From JAYSSF01 sp043720715 (lineage in GTDB: Bacteria > Patescibacteriota > Gracilibacteria > Absconditabacterales > Absconditicoccaceae): a stretch of 8,203 nt of DNA. How positions within the stretch are numbered: position 1 is the first letter of the stretch; every line of letters starts with the position of its first letter. The notes below the pieces were generated by a model. It was given only the letters and a program-made list of their open reading frames with translations. It had not been told where the DNA came from and did not search any database. Where the stretch lies: contig JAYSSF010000025.1 in the NCBI GenBank assembly GCA_043720715.1, forward strand, positions 1-8,203, read 5' to 3'. A program made the position numbers and the translations under genes. Positions 6,101 to 8,203 of this stretch are shown in pieces.

Positions 6101-8203
6101 CGGAGTTCTATCTCTTTCGTCGGTTGCAGGACTAGAGTTATCTTCTTGTGGCACAGCACAGGCTCTCGATCTATACTGAGTATTGAGACTTCATCATGCT
6201 ACCGTATAAGTCATAACAATATCACATACTCAACCAGCTACCAGTCATACTGCATTATAGTTGCTACCAGAGACATTCATAAAGATTCCATGTCAAGTAG
6301 GTCTTAATCTATTACTCCAAGGATATGGACTCTGTACTGAATTATAACGAAATACATTATTATTCATAATAGCACTCAAAGGATATCTATCAGCAAAGCT
6401 AGCGTATGTAGTATTAGAGGATAAATCATTATTATAAGTAATAAACATGCCTTCAGCATATGTGCTCGCACATCTATCGGTTTGACCATCGTAGTTAGCA
6501 CCAAAATCACACCCCTGTCTAAATGAATCAGTTGTTCCGTCGAGCTGAGTACTTGCATAATAACGATAAGACAAACCACCATTTGAGTTAAATACTGGAC
6601 AAGCACCACTAAACACCGCTGGTCATGTGGGCACAAGTCCAGTCAGAATAGAGATCTCTACATCAGGATTATAACTACTATATCATATATTCTCAAGTCT
6701 ATAGTTTACCTGCATCGTTGATCCTATCGGATACATTGCCTGCGGATTTACAATACTCGCGTTGAGAGCTATATCATATTGAGTACCGATCAATCTTGTC
6801 ATCGCATAGGCATCATCATTAGTTGGTATAGTAATAGTATATCCAGTGGCCCCATTACTTGTATATGTTGTCGTCTGTCCATCGATCACTTGGGAAAAGT
6901 TATACTCCCCATTGGAAGCTCCATCATACTGCCAACATGTACCAGCATCATTTGCTCTACCACGGATCTCTTGCTGTACTTGATGATAAGGAGCAGATAC
7001 TGGAGCTATATATCATGATGGAGGGTCTATTGCGATACGATATACTGCATCACTAAAAACAGAAAATGTTACCACTCATCTTTTGCCTTCTTCAAGTCCA
7101 GATCTTTTGGGATTATTTGCATCACATCATACACTAAAGGAGGATCATACAGCAGTTATTTTGGTGTCGATGAGGATACCTGATAGATTGTATAGCCTGA
7201 CTGTAGCTCATGCCAGTCATCTTTCATGATCATGATATGACTGAAACCCATTGTTATCTCTATCGTGTACTACTGCTACATTGAGTTTGCGTACTGTGGG
7301 ACAGTTCCCAGCAGCACAATAGTAGAAGAACTTGGATGTGCCCACCGTCTCACTACCAAACGAAACACGCAATGCGTCAGATATCACACTGCTCAGTCAC
7401 CACGTGATACCTCTCCATGCATCAAGTCACTGCAGAGTAGGACCAGTGGCAAACGTGGCACCACCGGTAATCAATACCCACCCTGGAGGCAGCATATTGG
7501 GCGATGGCCTGACGTGATATGTTGTGTTTGGTGTTAGATTACGAAACTGAACATAGGCTGATTGACTTGAGGAGGTTTTAGGTACATCTCACTGGATTAG
7601 TCATCCTGCAGCATTGTACAAATTACCCAATTCATTATCAAATACTGATTTGTTGCAGTCTCCTTGATTGGTGACAGGATGTAAGGGGCATCGAGCAGCA
7701 TTGGTACCACCATAGCTTGCCAGTTGTGCAGTACAGTTGGCAAGTGTATGTGCAGCACCTGTTAGCAGACACCTATGTGCCTCCATCATCAGCTTGGGAT
7801 CAGGTATACAATTCTTAGCAGCCACATTACAAGTGTATTCTATTCAAACACCAAAGGTTCTACAGTCGAGCGACTGAGGTGCTGTGCCACAAGAGTTACC
7901 GTCGTAGTCTTGCCATCTTAGTACCTGACCATCGCAATAATGACCATTGGCAGTACTTGCTGATGGACTACCAGGAGCAGCCGATGCTGGGGCATTGGTT
8001 CGGAGGGCATTGGGCGAGGAGCCCGCACAGCAGTAGCCAGGGTTGGAGTTATTGGCACCGTCCACATTACCATTGGAGTCAATATCGCATTGTCTGGTAG
8101 AGACCGATGTACAAGCACATGTGCGTGTATATGACCATAAGCAAGACCCTGGATTACAAACACGGGTAGGATTGCTTGCGGTTGTACTACCTTCACACTG
8201 CTC
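3167..8203 (-). CDS. giant Cys-rich multidomain surface protein, 3' part (code 25)
   Basis: One frame runs without TAA or TAG from the window edge at 8203 to TAA at 3169-3167, 1,678 codons, with about 46 in-frame UGA read as Gly. The start is outside the window. From the N-terminal side: a Cys-rich stretch (8203-7850, e.g. CACTSV, YCCAGS); an Fn3-like strand motif, FRNLTPNTTYHVR (7550-7510); an SdrD_B-like domain (about 7290-7015; HDRDNNGFQ, ERGLAGATVRLYN, then DPPSGY); a DUF11-like piece (about 6740-6640; QVNYRLENIG); long Cys, Ser, Thr and Asn-rich regions; and a DUF4215-type (Myxococcus Cys-rich) repeat at about 4895-4755 (CGNGVQELNEECDEG ... CKTDC). The C-terminal part (about 3720-3170) has short beta-strand repeats (IIATNASIVVFGNL, GGIFVAASYNGG, GRLVVNGLLIGG) and ends SPPPGATELFESLSVAK, like the ends of large CPR surface proteins. 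No LPxTG sorting motif is present. The domain set implies an exported, adhesin-like protein, but the signal peptide is not in view and the partner is unknown. The glycosyltransferase gene follows 31 bp downstream. Confidence 0.93.

Noticed and set aside
6005..8100. Several plus-strand ORFs of 60-100 codons opposite the giant gene
   Set aside because: They are antisense shadows with no initiation context or family resemblance; the minus strand has one continuous coding frame here.
61..8203. Reading the many broken minus-strand ORFs as pseudogenes with nonsense mutations
   Set aside because: Every interruption is TGA, none is TAA or TAG, the frame is kept across thousands of bases, and conserved motifs cross the TGA positions.
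61..8203. UGA as tryptophan (code 4, Mycoplasma-like)
   Set aside because: UGA falls on invariant glycines in several families, while Trp positions use TGG.

Overview
The window reads as chromosomal DNA from a bacterium that translates UGA as glycine (genetic code 25), which points to Candidatus Absconditabacteria (SR1) or Gracilibacteria (BD1-5) in the Patescibacteria/CPR. With the standard code the minus strand breaks into many short ORFs. These join end to end in one frame once TGA is read as an amino acid. All four resulting genes end in TAA or TAG, never TGA. Glycine, rather than tryptophan, is supported because UGA falls on family-invariant glycines: the LGxPxQE and WAG..RAP motifs of a WecG/TagA-type glycosyltransferase, the ECDxG motif of a DUF4215-type Cys repeat, and the GLAG motif of an SdrD_B-like domain. 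The two candidate phyla cannot be separated from this window alone.

All four genes lie on the minus strand, so transcription runs from high to low coordinates. From 8203 down to 3167 is the 3' part of one giant gene (at least 1,678 codons, about 46 of them UGA). It encodes a Cys-rich, multidomain, presumably cell-surface protein whose N-terminus lies outside the window. Thirty-one bases downstream, probably in the same transcript, is a WecG/TagA/CpsF-family glycosyltransferase (3135-2233). Its reading frame carries an in-frame insertion of roughly 141 bp made of a palindromic repeat and a 5 x 7 bp tandem repeat. A 333-bp spacer then holds repeat debris and a clear sigma70-type promoter facing a small secreted two-helix protein that resembles a T4SS (VirB2/TrbC-like) pilin (1899-1372). 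A 135-bp nested inverted repeat separates it from the last gene (1191-61), an exported zinc metallopeptidase with HExxH and a downstream EDYAE motif like the anthrax-lethal-factor (M34/ATLF) group. Positions 1-60 hold nothing I can name.

Taken together, the four products look like cell-envelope and exported functions: an adhesin-like surface giant, a glycosyltransferase acting on a lipid-linked or surface glycan, a pilin-like subunit and an exported protease. A role in contact with a host or prey cell fits the known epibiotic or predatory lifestyle of these phyla, but this is inference. The two intergenic repeats are diverged copies of one element, and the hairpin at their shared end shows compensatory base changes.
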